Assembly (NCBI RefSeq): GCF_000980835.1
Contig: NZ_CP011312.1
Span: 186,001 to 250,000 of the forward strand
Direction: 5' to 3'
Length of the DNA: 64,000 nucleotides
DNA from: Corynebacterium kutscheri
GTDB taxonomy: Bacteria > Actinomycetota > Actinomycetes > Mycobacteriales > Mycobacteriaceae
Position numbers and translations under genes: made by a program. The notes beneath the pieces were generated by a model that saw only the letters and a program-made list of their open reading frames with translations, searched no databases and was not told the origin of the DNA. Below, piece by piece: positions 26,867 through 35,489 of this stretch (the first letter of the stretch is position 1; each line of letters begins with the position of its first letter).

Positions 26867-26908
26867 AAACCCCAGCTAGAATATGATTTCTAGCCGGGGT
26901 TTCCTTTT
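26867..26908 (+). terminator. Terminator behind tRNA-Thr
   Basis: Fifteen-position stem with one mismatch (26867-26881 with 26888-26902) followed by TTCCTTTT. Confidence 0.8.
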
Positions 26909-27167
26909 GCTTCATATCTGCTGCATGTTGCATGTTGTTACAGGTTGTTGTATCCCGTAGCGAATAGAAAGCGAATAGAAAGCGAACAAATAGCGAACAG
27001 ATTTGTAAAAAAATTACATAGGGATCGACGGAGGAACAAGAGCCAAAAATATACATCAACTCAAATGGGCCAGAAGTTCGACCGCGTTTCATGCTAGCTC
27101 AACAAGATCGGTCACCTTGTTGAGTATGAGCACCTATCGTGTCGGGTACAAAGTCCAGTTGGATTTC

Positions 27168-27490
27168 CTATAGGTGAGCGTAGGCATCAAGCGTCATTGC
27201 TGCACTAGTATGTCCAAGCATCAGCTGAACGGTTTTCACGTCAGCTCCAGCTGCGATGGCAAGTGATGCTGCTGCGTGTCGTAGCTCGTAGGTTGTTAAG
27301 CCTGATATGTGCGCATGGGTGCAGATGGTTGCCCATTGTCTGTGTCATTTGGTGGATGTCCAAACATGGCTGGTTTTATCGATAAGTAGCGGAGTTCTGC
27401 TTTTCCTTGGTGGGGGATACCTGTTGATCTGATTTTGTTTCTAGTGATGATTTTTAGTTTTTCGGCCTGGTCTAGTAATGCTTTGGTCAC
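27168..27490 (-). pseudogene. Tyrosine-recombinase (phage integrase) remnant
   Basis: The end of an integrase is readable on the minus strand: LRHAAASLAIAAGADV, then LMLGHTSAAMTLDAYAHL and a stop at 27168. It holds the catalytic Arg-x-x-His, the second His (GHTS) and the tyrosine (DAYAHL). Upstream, in another frame, LLDQAEKLKIITRN and the sequence ending AELRYLS look like the linker before the catalytic domain. The first catalytic arginine block between the two is missing and a stop interrupts the frame, so the gene is deleted and shifted. It lies 300 bases behind tRNA-Thr, as expected for an element integrated there. Confidence 0.85.
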
Positions 27491-27702
27491 GATCTTGATT
27501 TTGCGTTGCTATCTGGAACCGACCACACGGGGTTGGTTATTCTTGCTGTATTTACGGTGGTGACAGTAGAGATCCAGGCTGCTATTTTTGCTCGTTCAAT
27601 TTTCCAACATAAGGCGGTGACTTGTTTGCTGTTTTATCGGGGTTCGATCTTGCGCAGAGGTCACGCACGAATGCCATGAGGCAAGACTTCTTCCTTGTCA
27701 GG

Positions 27703-27733
27703 GTGAACTGTTTCCAAATTGGAAAGAGTTCAC
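27703..27733. repeat. Inverted repeat (12 pairs, one mismatch)
   Basis: GTGAACT-G-TTTCC faces GGAAA-G-AGTTCAC around AAATT. It is in the decayed prophage arm; an operator or a remnant terminator are both possible. Confidence 0.5.
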
Positions 27734-27741
27734 TTGTTGGT

Positions 27742-27791
27742 AACTCCCTTTCACGTCTTCTGCCAAGATGACCATGGAAGGGAGTTTCTTT
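27742..27791. terminator. Terminator-like hairpin at the end of the decayed gene
   Basis: AACTCCCTT (27742-27750) pairs with AAGGGAGTT (27778-27786), followed on the plus strand by TCTTTT. The loop is long (27 bases), so function is uncertain. Confidence 0.4.
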
Positions 27792-28545
27792 TATGACGCG
27801 AGTAGCTTGTTTAACTGTTTGGCGTGTTGTGGAATTTCCTCTTTACTGAGCATTGTGATGTTGAGGTCATGGCAAAAGTCTTTGAATTGATTGAAGTTCT
27901 TTTTTGTTCGTTGGAATTAGGCGGTGTTGTCACGGCGACAATAGTGAGGTCTTGTGGAACAGGGATTCTTTTTTCTCCTTGGGTGAGTTGGCCTTCTTCT
28001 TGTTGTAATTTATCGACCTTGAGCGTCCAAGAATCAATGAGTGCTCGTGTATTACTTGGAGTTGCTGCTTGGAAATTGAATGCTTGGTTAAGCTCGATTA
28101 CTTTGTTGGCGTCGATTACTACAAGGTTGAGATCTAATTCACGGTGGGCAACGTGAACATCAGCATCGAAAATGGTGGCCTTTTCAAGGAATGGGTGTTG
28201 TTCATATTCTCTGCGAATGAAACTTTTGATTTTCCTTACATCTGCTCTATTTTTTCCGCTCAGTGATTCACTGATGAGAGTGGTAAAAAGTAGGTCTGTA
28301 GCTTCTTGAAGATTGTGTGCATCCATGCTTTGCATGGGGCTTACTTGAATGAGGTTTTGCCAGTGGCCACTGATGAAGTGGAGGTAGCTTGATAATGAGT
28401 GCTGCCGTTTGATGTTGAGCCAGGGCAGTTAGCGTGCCAGGTACTTTCAAAAGTTGTTTGAATGTAGTCTCGTCGCCTATTTTGCCTTCTTCGGTGATTG
28501 CTTGGATGCGGGGGTAGTCACGTTTTCACCTAGGTTTTCTTTCAT
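27792..28545 (-). pseudogene. Frameshifted phage-type gene of unknown function
   Basis: An ancestral frame of roughly 250 codons can be followed from an ATG at 28545 (MKENLGENV) through RIQAITEEGKIGDETTF, then HSLSSYLHFISGHWQNLI, a long middle part (residues such as KIKSFIRREYEQHPFLEKAT) and the end NFNQFKDFCHDLNITML to a stop at 27792. It needs at least three frame changes, one of them at a run of six A (minus strand) near 27900-27905. I do not recognise the family. It lies between the integrase and ImmA remnants, a usual place for accessory genes in corynephage left arms. Confidence 0.75.
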
Positions 28546-28580
28546 TATGTGCGGGTTATATAGCTACTACATACTGCATA

Positions 28581-28937
28581 CTATTTGTGAATCCGACCTG
28601 CTTTATACAACCGCATCCATGTTTCAAGCAGCACTGGAGTGACTCCTAGTTTAGCTGCGACTAGTGCTGGCATCCTATCGCATTCGATATTTGTAGTCTC
28701 TACCATATGTTTACGGTGAGCAGGTTTTGTGCCGTCCACTGATCAGCTTGATGCTCTGAAAAAGACATAGGGAAATCGTGACCGTAGTACGCGTGTTCAG
28801 TTCATGGGCCATTGCAAAAGTATGTGCTGCGGGGCTAAACCCAGAATTTACGATGACCGTGCTAGTCGATAGATGAAAACATGCGTTAAGAGACAGTTTC
28901 AGTTTGTGTGTTTCAAACGCGTTTCGACGGTGTCCAT
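28581..28937 (-). pseudogene. ImmA/IrrE-like metallopeptidase remnant
   Basis: Pieces in different frames read STVIVNSGFSPAAHTFAMAHE, where an intact member would continue AHELGH for zinc binding, then HDFPMSFSEHQADQWTAQNLL (the downstream glutamate and the E-x-Q-A-D signature) and MPALVAAKLGVTPVLLETWM up to a stop at 28581. A likely ATG is at 28937. At least two frameshifts separate the pieces and the HExxH histidine is lost. ImmA proteins cut phage or ICE repressors to release the element, so its loss fits a dead prophage. Confidence 0.75.
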
Positions 28938-29385
28938 AAGAGGTATCCTAGATGAAGTTTTTCCTCTAGAGGGGTGTATGTTTTTCGCTGCAACCTGCTT
29001 GGCACCAGCGTTGATTTTTCAATAAGTGCATCATCAGGTTCTTCAGCCTTGGTGGGTGGACTAGGTGCAGGTGTAGCGCTACGAGGCTCATAAGTGATGA
29101 TACTGATCTCAAGACCACTAAAGCGCGGAAAACGCTCAACCAAAAGCCGTGCTCCATCAATCTTCTGTGCCATCGTATCCCACAGTACTTCGATATCTGC
29201 CCTTTTTTAAGCGCTATGCGGATATCAAGACGCGTAGATGGAACTCTATGGGCACCACGATGGCCAGTAGCCACCAGCTCATTAACCGGAGCAACCCTAT
29301 AGGTACGCGTAGTAGCAATCACCTTATCCGTAGTGGCTTCGCCTTTAACTGTATGACGAATCAGGATGGTGTCAACGATTCCAGT
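28913..29385 (-). pseudogene. Frameshifted hypothetical gene, 5' truncated
   Basis: One frame reads from KTGIVDTILIRHTVKGEATT to LDIRIALK and breaks at a run of six A near 29202-29207. The continuation RADIEVLWDTMAQKIDGARL is in the next frame and runs to the stop at 28913. No start codon is seen before the adjacent membrane-protein gene. I do not recognise the product. It overlaps the ImmA-remnant start by about 25 bases, suggesting the two were once coupled. Confidence 0.6.
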
Positions 29386-29394
29386 CTTTTAGTC

Positions 29395-29763
29395 TTATAG
29401 CGATTTTTCTTCAGAAAGCCAGTCTCGGTGAAACGGTAGTAAAAGAAAACCGACAAAAACACAACTAGGAAAGATAAGTTCCGTTAAAGGTAAAGAATAA
29501 AGTAGCACTGATGCTACACGCAATATTGTAAAACCTGCTACTGAAATCAGATTTATATACTGAGCACTTTTCTTCTTGCGTATTGAATGGCTTACAAAAC
29601 CTGCTGTGAGAGCGATACCAACAAGTAGCACTATGCTGGATACAAACTCTATAGATCTTCCATTTGTGGAATTAACCATCGCGGTGGAGATGCTCGCAGC
29701 AGTAGATAAACCGTAAAGAATGGATAAGGCTAGTGTGAAACGTAGCTGTCGTCTCATGCGCAT
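29395..29763 (-). CDS. Small four-helix membrane protein, unknown
   Basis: 122 residues with four hydrophobic segments (LALSILYGLSTAASIS, FVSSIVLLVGIALTAGFV, LISVAGFTILRVASVLLYSL, ELIFPSCVFVGFLLLPF) and short basic links. No motif is recognised. It is intact, in contrast to the decayed genes downstream, and has low G+C like the rest of the island. Confidence 0.55.
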   Translation of the reverse strand: MRMRRQLRFTLALSILYGLSTAASISTAMVNSTNGRSIEFVSSIVLLVGIALTAGFVSHSIRKKKSAQYINLISVAGFTILRVASVLLYSLPLTELIFPSCVFVGFLLLPFHRDWLSEEKSL

Positions 29764-30098
29764 TCACCAGTGTATTTAGAAGGGGAGACCCCGATTGCTC
29801 CGTCACTGAGTCCAATATAGCCAACTTTTAGTGGATGAAACGAAAAATTAACTAAAAAATTAAGTGAACCTTCCTTGTTTTAGCTAAAACAAAGAGCTTT
29901 TAGGTTTGTGGAGTTTAACCTTGCTAGAGGTGTGATCCCTACTGATCATGTATGTCGATAATTGTGCTGGAGTTCACTTTTAAGTCCCTATTAGATTCTT
30001 CTCGGAAAAATTTTAGTTTCCGTGGGGGTATTGCATTATTGAAAATTGTTCCTACCGGAGCGGTTATTCATTCACTTATCCTAAAAAAGGATTTTCTT
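29764..30098. other. Intergenic stretch, no gene seen
   Basis: AT-rich DNA between the small membrane protein and the broken secreted-protein gene. An open frame from 29952 enters the next gene in frame but has no coding character before 30099. Confidence 0.5.
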
Positions 30099-30449
30099 GT
30101 GAAGATTTGTAAAATCAGCCTTGCTATTGCTAGTGCTGTCATCATGGCGGGTTCTACGTTTGCAATTGCTCCAGCACACGCAGCGCACACTCCTGAAGAG
30201 TATGGTCGGTAAGCTCAACGCAATTTTTCGAAATACTGGAATGAGGACGTTCAAGTATGCGTTGGTGAGTACGGTGAGCAGCAGCGTTCTTTGTGTGAGT
30301 ATTTCACCGTAGTGGATTTGAATTATCATATTTACTTAAGTCGCCATAATCATGATAAAGCTGAGTATTTTAAGAAGCTATCAGATGAGGCGTTTCGCAA
30401 GCTTTATGAATCAAAGTATGAGTATTACACCTCAACTCCGTTTGATTAA
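30099..30449 (+). pseudogene. Secreted-protein gene interrupted by one in-frame TAA
   Basis: Starting at GTG 30099 (AAAAAAGG eight bases upstream) the frame reads a good signal peptide, KICKISLAIASAVIMAGSTF, then APAHAAHTPEEYGR and a TAA at 30210-30212. In the same frame it continues without any other stop as AQRNFSKYWNEDVQVCVGEY to a TAA at 30447-30449, 116 sense codons in all. The mature part would hold two cysteines (VCVG and SLCEY) and a Lys/Tyr-rich end. A terminator follows at 30504. So one point mutation seems to have inactivated a small exported protein, or the stop is a sequencing error. Family unknown. Confidence 0.7.
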
Positions 30450-30503
30450 AGTAATGCCGGTGTGTGGTGGTTTTGGCCACTGACTCTGGTTTGTGATTTT
30501 TTT

Positions 30504-30545
30504 ACTCTTACGATTCCTTGGGTTGAGGATCGTAAGAGTTTTTTG
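30504..30545 (+). terminator. Terminator of the interrupted secreted-protein gene
   Basis: ACTCTTACGAT-T-CC (30504-30517) pairs with GGATCGTAAGAGT (30527-30539), one bulged T, followed by TTTTTTG. Confidence 0.8.
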
Positions 30546-30722
30546 TTGCTATGGGCTAAAAACATGTGATTGTATGTTTCACTCTGAGGGCTGTGGTGGC
30601 AGGAGAGATTATTAAGCACTCGAGTTAGAAGCATGGGGGGGTAATGACTATTGGTAGCACACAGATTACTGCCCAACTGGTGATAGTGGTTTAAATAAGA
30701 TCAAAGCACTGTTGAAAAACAT

Positions 30723-30774
30723 AAAAGACATCCTCTTTAGTTGGTTTTTACTTCAACTAAAGAGGATGTCTTTT
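30723..30774. terminator. Long bidirectional terminator hairpin
   Basis: Perfect 21-pair stem (30723-30743 with 30754-30774) with T runs on both sides. It separates the plus-strand pseudogene from the minus-strand surface protein and can end both transcripts. Confidence 0.85.
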
Positions 30775-30822
30775 GTTGAGCGTAGTACGTAGTAGTTTTC
30801 ACTACGCACATGCTTTTACGGT

Positions 30823-33243
30823 CTAGTTGTTCTTATTCGCACGACTACGGTAAGTAATAAACCCACCGACTGCAGCAAGAAGAACCGCTACAAAAGCTAA
30901 CCAGATAACAGAAGCACCAGTGTTAGCAAGACCCTTGCCCTTATTTACTTGGCCAGGAGCAGCACTAGTGGTGTTCTTGGCGTTGTTCTGCTGTGGCTGG
31001 GCAGTGTTGTTGCCACCGTGGTGTGGTGCGGTGGTCACGCCTGGGGCAGGGCTATTGTTTCCACCATTCGGAGCAGGAGCAGGAGCAGGCGCTGGTGCTG
31101 GTGGGAATGGTGCAGGAGGAACCGGAATAGGAATCGGGATTGGAATAATCGGCGGGAACTTAGATGTTGTTGTTGGAACAATCGGCTCAGTAGACGTCGT
31201 CGTGGTTGGCTTAGCCGAGGTTGTCGACGAAGTAGTCGTTGTTGGTGCCGGCTTTGAGGTTGTTGGTGTTACCGGAGGAACACCAGGGGTGTACTCATTG
31301 CGTGCATCGATAGTAAAAACCTGCTCAGAGTTGATGGTGAAGCTAAACGTGTTGTTTTTTTGCTTTACTTGCTTGTCATCGACAACAAGTTTATGGGTGA
31401 ATCCATCGAATCTAGCAGAGTTTTCATCCTCGGTAACGGTACATGTAGTTCCTACTGGGAGGTTTTCACTTCTGAAAGCGCCGGTAGCTTTAACAGTGAA
31501 GCTACCGGTTTGCTTGTTGCCTTTACCGGTTGGTGGGGTGCATTCCCAAGTAAATGCGAAGTCACGATTGCCGAATTTCTTATCGTCATAGCCGTGTGTT
31601 CCATCTTTTTTGATGATGACAGCGGACTTGGATACCCGGAATTTTCCTTGTTTGTCTTCAGGTTTTGGAGCAGTAGAAGACGAGGTGGTTGTCGGTGCGG
31701 GCTTATCGTCTTTGGTGTAAGTGTTAACCGCTGTTACAACAGGTGGTTTTTTATCTGCCTTGCGTGGATCAACTGAAACCACACCGTTAGGAGCAACTTT
31801 GTCTTCACCGTTAGTCTTCCACTTAATGCTATGCGTATAACCAGGGATATTGGTGTTGGTTTCAGAAACCTTGCAGGTGGAGTTCAAAGGCAAACCAGTA
31901 ACGGTGTGTTTTCCATTGTTCTTTAGTTTCGTGTTGCCTCGAGTAACTTTACTGGCGTCGTCGGTGCACTGCCAGGTGAACTCGAATTCCTTGTCCTTGT
32001 CTTTTTCTTCAAGGCCTTCGACTTTTTTCTCTAAGGTGAATTGACCGGTTTCTTGTTTATCATCCACAGGGGTGTAGGTGTTGACTGCAGTAACAGTTAA
32101 AGGCGTCTTAGCATTCTTCTTGCGTGGGGTTACTGTAATAGGGTTTTCAGATCCCTTTGAGTCCTCGTTAGTCAACCATTCCAAGCTGTGGGTATAGCCG
32201 TCTAGTTGTGGGATATCGGTTTCTTTGATCGTACAAGAAGAATTAAGTGGGAGACCTTCAAGGACTATTGCTTCTTGATCGGCAAGTTTTGTTGTGCCTT
32301 GTTTGACGATTGCATTGTTAGTGGTGCATTGCCATTGGAAGCTAAATTCTTTGTCTTTTAGTTTTTCTTTAGCTGTGTTGTCTTTGACTTGTTTAATTAA
32401 AGAGATTCGACCAGTTTCAGGTTCAGGAGCCGGTGACGATGAGGTCGGCGTAGGCCGCCCATTTTTGGCATAAGCGTACTCTACTGTGACGTTGGTTTCT
32501 TCGCCGGCTTTAATCGTAAAGTTAGCTTCTACACCAAAACTCCCGTTTCCGCCCTCTACTGTGACATTGGATGTACGAGTGTATCCCTCGACATTAGGGG
32601 CCTCATTGATGAGGTAGATAGTGCACTGTGTATCTGCGGGGAAGGAATTGCTTTTATAGTTGGCGTCGCCAGTTAGGGAAAAATTATCGCTTCTCGTAGC
32701 TTCTCCGTTTTTTGTGCATATCGAATGGTAGCGGCCTTCTAGGGATTTAAAATTAGGCTCGGTGCTAGCAGGTTTTCCATTGATTGTGATTTTCTGTTCA
32801 AGGGAAAATGTTCCCGTTGTGGTTTTCTGTTCTTCTGCGGTTTTCTGTTCCGCTGGTTTGAAAACGCCTTTGAAGAATTCCGCAATTTTCTCAACAAACG
32901 ATGGTTCTTCATCTGTTTCTGTTGTGCCAGCAGGTGCTTCCTGTGGATCTTCTGTAGCTGTTGCCTCCTCTACGGGGAGCTGATCAGAAGGCTGGGTTTC
33001 AGCGTCATCAGATGGCAGCTCACCAGCAGTAGCGTCGTCTACAGCAACGGTGGTGTCTTCTACTGTGTCGAGGGGGTTGTCTGTTGTTTCGGAAAGTGCT
33101 GTTTCTTGTGCTGTTGCGCTATGAGAGAAGTTGATAGCAAGTGGTACAAGACTTGCTATGAGAAGAAGTGTGAAGAGTATAGCAAGCCATGGGCTATGTA
33201 ATAAGCCTTGGCTTGTTTTTCTTTTTGTAGGGGAATGATTCAT
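30823..33243 (-). CDS. Wall-anchored surface protein with four DUF5979-like repeats and LANTG signal
   Basis: 806 residues. A long signal peptide (residues 18-46, ending SHSATAQE) is followed by an acidic Thr/Glu linker, four repeats (about 145-265, 280-395, 400-515, 535-665), a Pro/Thr/Ala stalk, and the sorting signal LANTG at 772 with a hydrophobic helix and RSRANKNN tail. Each repeat holds two cysteines and ends with an AVNTYT-like strand; repeats 2 and 3 are the most alike (LPLNSSC/LPLNSTC and GYTHSL/GYTHSI). LAxTG signals are known substrates of class E sortases in actinobacteria. No sortase is near. Probably an adhesin or stalk-like wall protein; the binding partner is unknown. Confidence 0.88.
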   Translation of the reverse strand: MNHSPTKRKTSQGLLHSPWLAILFTLLLIASLVPLAINFSHSATAQETALSETTDNPLDTVEDTTVAVDDATAGELPSDDAETQPSDQLPVEEATATEDPQEAPAGTTETDEEPSFVEKIAEFFKGVFKPAEQKTAEEQKTTTGTFSLEQKITINGKPASTEPNFKSLEGRYHSICTKNGEATRSDNFSLTGDANYKSNSFPADTQCTIYLINEAPNVEGYTRTSNVTVEGGNGSFGVEANFTIKAGEETNVTVEYAYAKNGRPTPTSSSPAPEPETGRISLIKQVKDNTAKEKLKDKEFSFQWQCTTNNAIVKQGTTKLADQEAIVLEGLPLNSSCTIKETDIPQLDGYTHSLEWLTNEDSKGSENPITVTPRKKNAKTPLTVTAVNTYTPVDDKQETGQFTLEKKVEGLEEKDKDKEFEFTWQCTDDASKVTRGNTKLKNNGKHTVTGLPLNSTCKVSETNTNIPGYTHSIKWKTNGEDKVAPNGVVSVDPRKADKKPPVVTAVNTYTKDDKPAPTTTSSSTAPKPEDKQGKFRVSKSAVIIKKDGTHGYDDKKFGNRDFAFTWECTPPTGKGNKQTGSFTVKATGAFRSENLPVGTTCTVTEDENSARFDGFTHKLVVDDKQVKQKNNTFSFTINSEQVFTIDARNEYTPGVPPVTPTTSKPAPTTTTSSTTSAKPTTTTSTEPIVPTTTSKFPPIIPIPIPIPVPPAPFPPAPAPAPAPAPNGGNNSPAPGVTTAPHHGGNNTAQPQQNNAKNTTSAAPGQVNKGKGLANTGASVIWLAFVAVLLAAVGGFITYRSRANKNN

Positions 33244-34001
33244 GTTTTTTCCGTATCGTTTTTTTGAGAGTGCTCTTTATATAGAGCGCAAGACATTTAT
33301 TCTCGCCTTATGTCAAAGGATTAGAGGGGTGACAGGCTTTGAAGCAGCCTGGTGTGGTTCCGCAAAGGCTGTTGTCAATGTCTTATTGATTTAAATTATC
33401 GTCAGTAGAGGGGTGTATACAAGTTCTAGTGGATACGGTTAAGTATGTGTTTTTATTGTGGGAATTGGCTTGTTCGCGATTATTCTAGTACTCGTAATTC
33501 GATAAAAGTATTAAATAAAAGAGTGAAAATTTTTCTTGGCCTGGGTTTATTCTGGTGGAAGAGGGTATGAAATACGCTGCCTGGGACTGGCAATCTTTTA
33601 TCTATTTCTGATTGCAATCAGAGGCACCGTATTAACCAGGAACACTGTATTAAATCTGCGTTTTTAGGGATGACAGACAGCTGTATGTCAGTAGAGTCGC
33701 TAGTCGTAGGTGCGATGTATGTGGGTGTTCATCTTGCAGCAGCCGTGACGGTTGCGCATGAGTTTTTCAGTTGCGTGCATGCCTCATGGTGGCTGTAACG
33801 CCAGTGTTTGTTATTGGTGTTTGATGTATCGTCTGCTGCGGGTAAAAAGGGAGAAGCTTCTAGCTCGGTAACCTACAAAAATATCGCTTAATCTGGCATA
33901 GGCATAGCGCTTCTACTGGAATTACTTTTTGTTGTTTTGGGTTATTGCATACACAAACTCAAGCAGGATAAGTCCGATAAATCCTGATGCTATTGCAAGC
34001 A
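33244..34001. other. Long intergenic stretch, no supportable gene
   Basis: Upstream region of the LANTG protein plus low-G+C DNA with broken short frames. One short frame around 33671-33797 (SVESLVVGAMYVGVHLAAAV) looks like part of a membrane protein, but I cannot support a gene. Confidence 0.4.
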
Positions 34002-34169
34002 CTATTGCTTTTTGGATGAGAAAATTACGGAAAGAAAGCATGCGATGGTTGCCATAACTGATAACCAAGTTCCTAAGACGGAATAACGTTGCACTATCGG
34101 ATGATGAGGCTTTTGCTGTTGTGCTGTATACGCAGCAGTTGCAGACAGTATGGTTGCAGAAACCATCAT
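34002..34169 (-). pseudogene. Small membrane-protein fragment
   Basis: The frame reads MMVSATILSATAAYTAQQQ and later LGTWLSVMATIACFLSVIFS, two membrane segments, to a stop at 34002. Upstream in the same frame there are further hydrophobic codons up to a stop near 34217, and no ribosome site. It looks like the end of a decayed membrane-protein gene; a real 55-residue protein is less likely. Confidence 0.35.
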
Positions 34170-34441
34170 TAATAATGGAAAATATAAGGCTATTCCGAAT
34201 TTTTCAATTTAATTACAGACGACAAGATTCCGGCAGCAAAGTCATGGTGTATTGCCTGAGTTGTTAGTACTTTAGCGCAGGACTATCTGTGCAACTGAAT
34301 ATTGCCTTAGCATCTAATGATGAAGAATGGATTTATCCTATATATCTATATAAGATGCTGAGAATTTGTAAGTCCGAATTTAGGCCCTTATTAGGGCGTT
34401 GATGGGAATAGCTGGTGGAACTATTGGAGATCCTGCTTTAG

Positions 34442-34758
34442 CAACTCGGAGATCATGGACAGGTAGATCCGGAGAATCATGTGGTTCGGATTCAACTTTA
34501 TAAGGATGGGTGTGTTGCTGAGTTTACGATCTCTGAATTGTGTAGTTTTTCGGATTGAAAGATCCGCATTGTTTGAGGCGTCAATTCGAAGTGCGGTATG
34601 AATTGGCGGCATTTATCTGGGATTCCCAAGCGTGTATACACCGTGAGCAAAAGCCGTTCAGAGATTATTTTAAAGCTTCAAGAATTGCTGATTGCTATGT
34701 GCCCTTTTCGCATGACCAGAAATATGCGGGGAGGGAATGGGGAATGAAAAAATTATAA
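34442..34758 (+). pseudogene. Degraded plus-strand gene of unknown function
   Basis: One frame reads LGDHGQVDPENHVVRIQLYK to FTISELCSFSD and stops at 34558. The next frame carries on at once (RRQFEVRYELAAFIWDS to AGREWGMKKL) and stops at 34758, followed by a hairpin. The sequence has normal protein character, so a single shift near 34555 explains it. No family recognised and no clear start. Confidence 0.45.
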
Positions 34759-34818
34759 AAGTAGGCGTATTTTTGGTTAATAGTAGGTTTTCTATGATTG
34801 AAAAGATGTCTACTTTTT
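34758..34818 (+). terminator. Hairpin behind the degraded gene
   Basis: AAAAGTAG and CTACTTTT arms flank an AT-rich loop of about 45 bases. A weak terminator candidate; the loop is long. Confidence 0.35.
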
Positions 34819-35489
34819 CTTGTATATGAGTCCATCTCTACTAGATATCAGTTGTTCTATAGTTTTAAAGAAGCGTTTCGACGTTTATCGGGATCGCTAT
34901 TTTTTTATTACAAAAATCTTCCCTTAAATAGTGTTATTGGGGCGGATGTGGTGCATTCTTTGGCAAATTAACTGTGTTATTGGCAACATTTTAGGTATGT
35001 AAAGAGCAGTTAAAGACGTTATTTTTGTGACATAGTACACTTATGGCACTTTCCTTAAAAGAAGATTATTGTGCGCTCCATCACTTGAATGGAGTGGGGA
35101 TATGTGCAGTATAACGACTGTTTTCACCGATTTTTTCCGGTGTATTTCGTGTTTGTAATTTTCCCTTTTTCGCGTTCGTGTTGAGCAAAATAGATGGTGC
35201 CAATTTGCTGGGAAAACGGGAGTTATTCCAGGTTATAGGCTATAAAAAAGGCTGGGGTAACTCTGGGTGATAGCTGGTAAGCGAACCGGGTAAGAATTTG
35301 TTAAGGTTTTTCCAGGTGTAAATACGCCTCCCTAGATGACTTTAAGTAAATAACTATCCTGCGGGCTATCTACTGATTTTGATACGGCATGGCTGTACTG
35401 GGAAAAGAGCTAATATTAGTTTTGCTCCTAAGGGAGCTCACAGGTTACTATTGCTTGGTTACTCACACGTTTTATCTCAAGGAATCTTT
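34819..35489. promoter_or_regulatory. Long upstream region of the LPLTG adhesin
   Basis: About 670 bases without a supported gene. It contains several small dyads (for example CTCCAT/ATGGAG near 35077-35095 and CACCG/CGGTG near 35127-35145). The long, AT-rich leader would suit regulated expression of a surface protein, but no known site is recognised. Confidence 0.4.

Noticed and set aside
30920..31591. Plus-strand open frame of 223 codons, rich in Gly and Val
   Set aside because: It mirrors the Pro/Ala/Thr stalk repeats of the LANTG protein on the other strand; no start signal or family.
33671..33797. Short hydrophobic frame as a small membrane protein
   Set aside because: No ribosome site, stops directly around it and no neighbouring support.
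35041..35115. 23-codon frame MALSLKEDYCALHHLNG in the adhesin leader
   Set aside because: No ribosome site and no features beyond an open frame; could be chance.
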